From Actinomycetota bacterium (GTDB lineage: Bacteria > Actinomycetota > AC-67): 40,304 nucleotides of DNA. A model generated the notes under the pieces. The model was given only the letters and a program-made list of their open reading frames with translations. It did no database searches and was not told where the DNA came from. Location: assembly GCA_040905475.1 (NCBI GenBank), contig JBBDRM010000052.1, positions 1 to 40,304 on the forward strand. Reading direction: 5' to 3'. A program made the position numbers and the translations under genes. Numbering within the stretch: the first letter of the stretch is position 1; every line of letters begins with the position of its first letter. Below, piece by piece: positions 39,394-40,304 of the stretch.

Positions 39394-40304
39394 TGCTGAC
39401 CGCCGTCCGCTACAGCCCCTACGACTACGAGATCCACGAGGACCCCTACCCCACCTACGCCCGGCTCCGCGAGGAAGCGCCGGTATATCGCAACGACGAG
39501 ATCGATTTCTGGGCTCTGTCGCGCCACGCAGACGTGAGCGATGCGTTCCGCGACTCGACGCTCTTCTCGAGCGCGAACGGCGTGTCGCTCGAGCCGATGG
39601 CGACCGGGCCGAACGCCTGGCGATCGATGTCGTTCCTCGCGATGGATCCCCCACGCCACGGCCTCATCCGCAGCATCATCTCGCGCGGGTTCACGGTCCG
39701 GCGGATCACCGACATGGAGCCGCACATCCTCGAGCTCACCCGTCGGCACCTCGAGCCCGCCCTCGAGCAGAGGAGCTTCGACTTCGTCACCGACTTCGCC
39801 GGCAAGCTTCCGATGGACGTCCTGTCGGAGATGATCGGCTTCCCGCCGGCCGACCGCGCGGAGGTCCGGCGTCTCGCCGACCTGCTCGTCCACCGCGAGG
39901 AAGGCGTCTTCGACGTCCCGCAAGCCGGGATCGAGGCGGCGCTCACGCTCGCGAAGTACTTCGCCGACATGATCGCGGAGCGACGGAAGCGCCGGTCCGA
40001 CGACCTGACCTCGGCGCTGCTCGACGCGGAGCTCGAGGGCGAGAAGCTCAACGATGCGGACATCATCAGCTTCCTGTTCCTCATCGTGGTCGCCGGCAAC
40101 GAGACGACGGCGAAGCTGCTCGCCAATGCCTGGTACTGGGCCTGGCGCAACCCTGACGAGCGCGCGAAGCCCTTCAGCGACCCCGGCCGCATCGAGAGCT
40201 GGATCGACGAGACCTTGCGCTTCGACGGCTCGTCGCAGATGCTCGCCCGCACCGTGACCAAATACGTCGAGCTCCACGGCGTTCGAATCCCGGCCGGCGG
40301 TCGC
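39393..40304 (+). CDS. Cytochrome P450, 5' part
   Basis: 304 codons from ATG 39393 to the window edge. The N terminus has YSPYDYEIHEDPYPTYARLREEAPVYRN (as YDYEIHEDPYPTYARLREEA), then FLAMDPPRHGLIRSIISRGFT, the I-helix AGNETT (residues 234-239) with the proton-relay Thr, and the ExxR motif in DETLRF (273-276). The heme-binding Cys loop lies beyond the edge. This is a class I bacterial P450; the sequence just after the start resembles CYP families that hydroxylate terpenoids or sterols, but subfamily cannot be set. It needs a ferredoxin and a reductase, neither visible here. Confidence 0.9.
   Translation, partial: MLTAVRYSPYDYEIHEDPYPTYARLREEAPVYRNDEIDFWALSRHADVSDAFRDSTLFSSANGVSLEPMATGPNAWRSMSFLAMDPPRHGLIRSIISRGFTVRRITDMEPHILELTRRHLEPALEQRSFDFVTDFAGKLPMDVLSEMIGFPPADRAEVRRLADLLVHREEGVFDVPQAGIEAALTLAKYFADMIAERRKRRSDDLTSALLDAELEGEKLNDADIISFLFLIVVAGNETTAKLLANAWYWAWRNPDERAKPFSDPGRIESWIDETLRFDGSSQMLARTVTKYVELHGVRIPAGGR

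Overview
The window looks like a chromosomal segment of a high-GC, probably uncultured Actinomycetota bacterium. The grounds are very high GC with strong third-position bias, frequent GTG starts, tightly overlapping genes (GTGA, ATGA and TGATG junctions), TANNNT -10 elements 6-9 nt upstream of start codons as in leaderless transcription, adjacent tRNA-Asp and tRNA-Phe genes, paired MaoC-type dehydratases, and an AbiEi/DUF559 protein typical of actinobacteria. I cannot place it below phylum. No transposase, integrase, prophage or CRISPR array is visible.

Layout. 1-10390: a thiolase (minus, cut by the window edge) diverges across a 38-bp palindrome from a long plus-strand operon. The operon holds a PaaK-like CoA ligase, an acyl-CoA synthetase, a lipoprotein solute-binding protein, an exported Pro-rich protein, a two-helix membrane protein with a His/Cys tail, a fused LivH-LivM permease, LivG and LivF. 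10496-14516: an enoyl-CoA hydratase-like gene and a second PaaK-like ligase (minus), an AbiEi/DUF559 gene (plus), and two MaoC dehydratase subunits (minus). 14602-20060: a plus operon of crotonase, AMP ligase, isochorismatase-like protein and tandem CaiB CoA-transferase. 20057-24193: a minus operon of ThDP-dependent lyase/synthase, D-2-hydroxyacid dehydrogenase and GMC oxidoreductase. 24307-28020: a secreted 12-Cys protein, a ChrA-type transporter and another AMP ligase. 28017-30663: an MpaB-type oxygenase with its TetR regulator, a 44-aa Cys-pair protein with its own terminator, and an orphan HTH protein surrounded by TGAC/GTCA palindromes. 30778-34680: acyl-CoA dehydrogenase, zinc alcohol dehydrogenase and a second ThDP enzyme. 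34704-40304: DsbA-fold protein, two tRNAs, two divergent secreted beta-propellers, a second isochorismatase-like protein, TetR and a cytochrome P450 cut by the window edge.

The common theme is uptake and CoA-dependent breakdown of organic acids: five adenylate-forming ligases, a Liv-type importer, dehydrogenase, crotonases, hydratases, thiolase and CoA-transferase, with two ThDP enzymes each beside a dehydrogenase. An inference is that carboxylic acids, perhaps branched, isoprenoid or cyclic, are imported, activated and degraded by beta-oxidation plus an acyloin or 2-hydroxyacyl-CoA lyase step. The substrate cannot be read from the sequence.

The most unusual material is regulatory or small: the symmetrical divergent leaderless promoter at 308-359, a Shine-Dalgarno-sequestering hairpin at 4822-4853, the 44-aa Cys-pair gene missed by length-limited gene calling, and the HTH gene with a 34-bp perfect palindrome. 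All functional statements rest on motif reading by eye; no database search was run.
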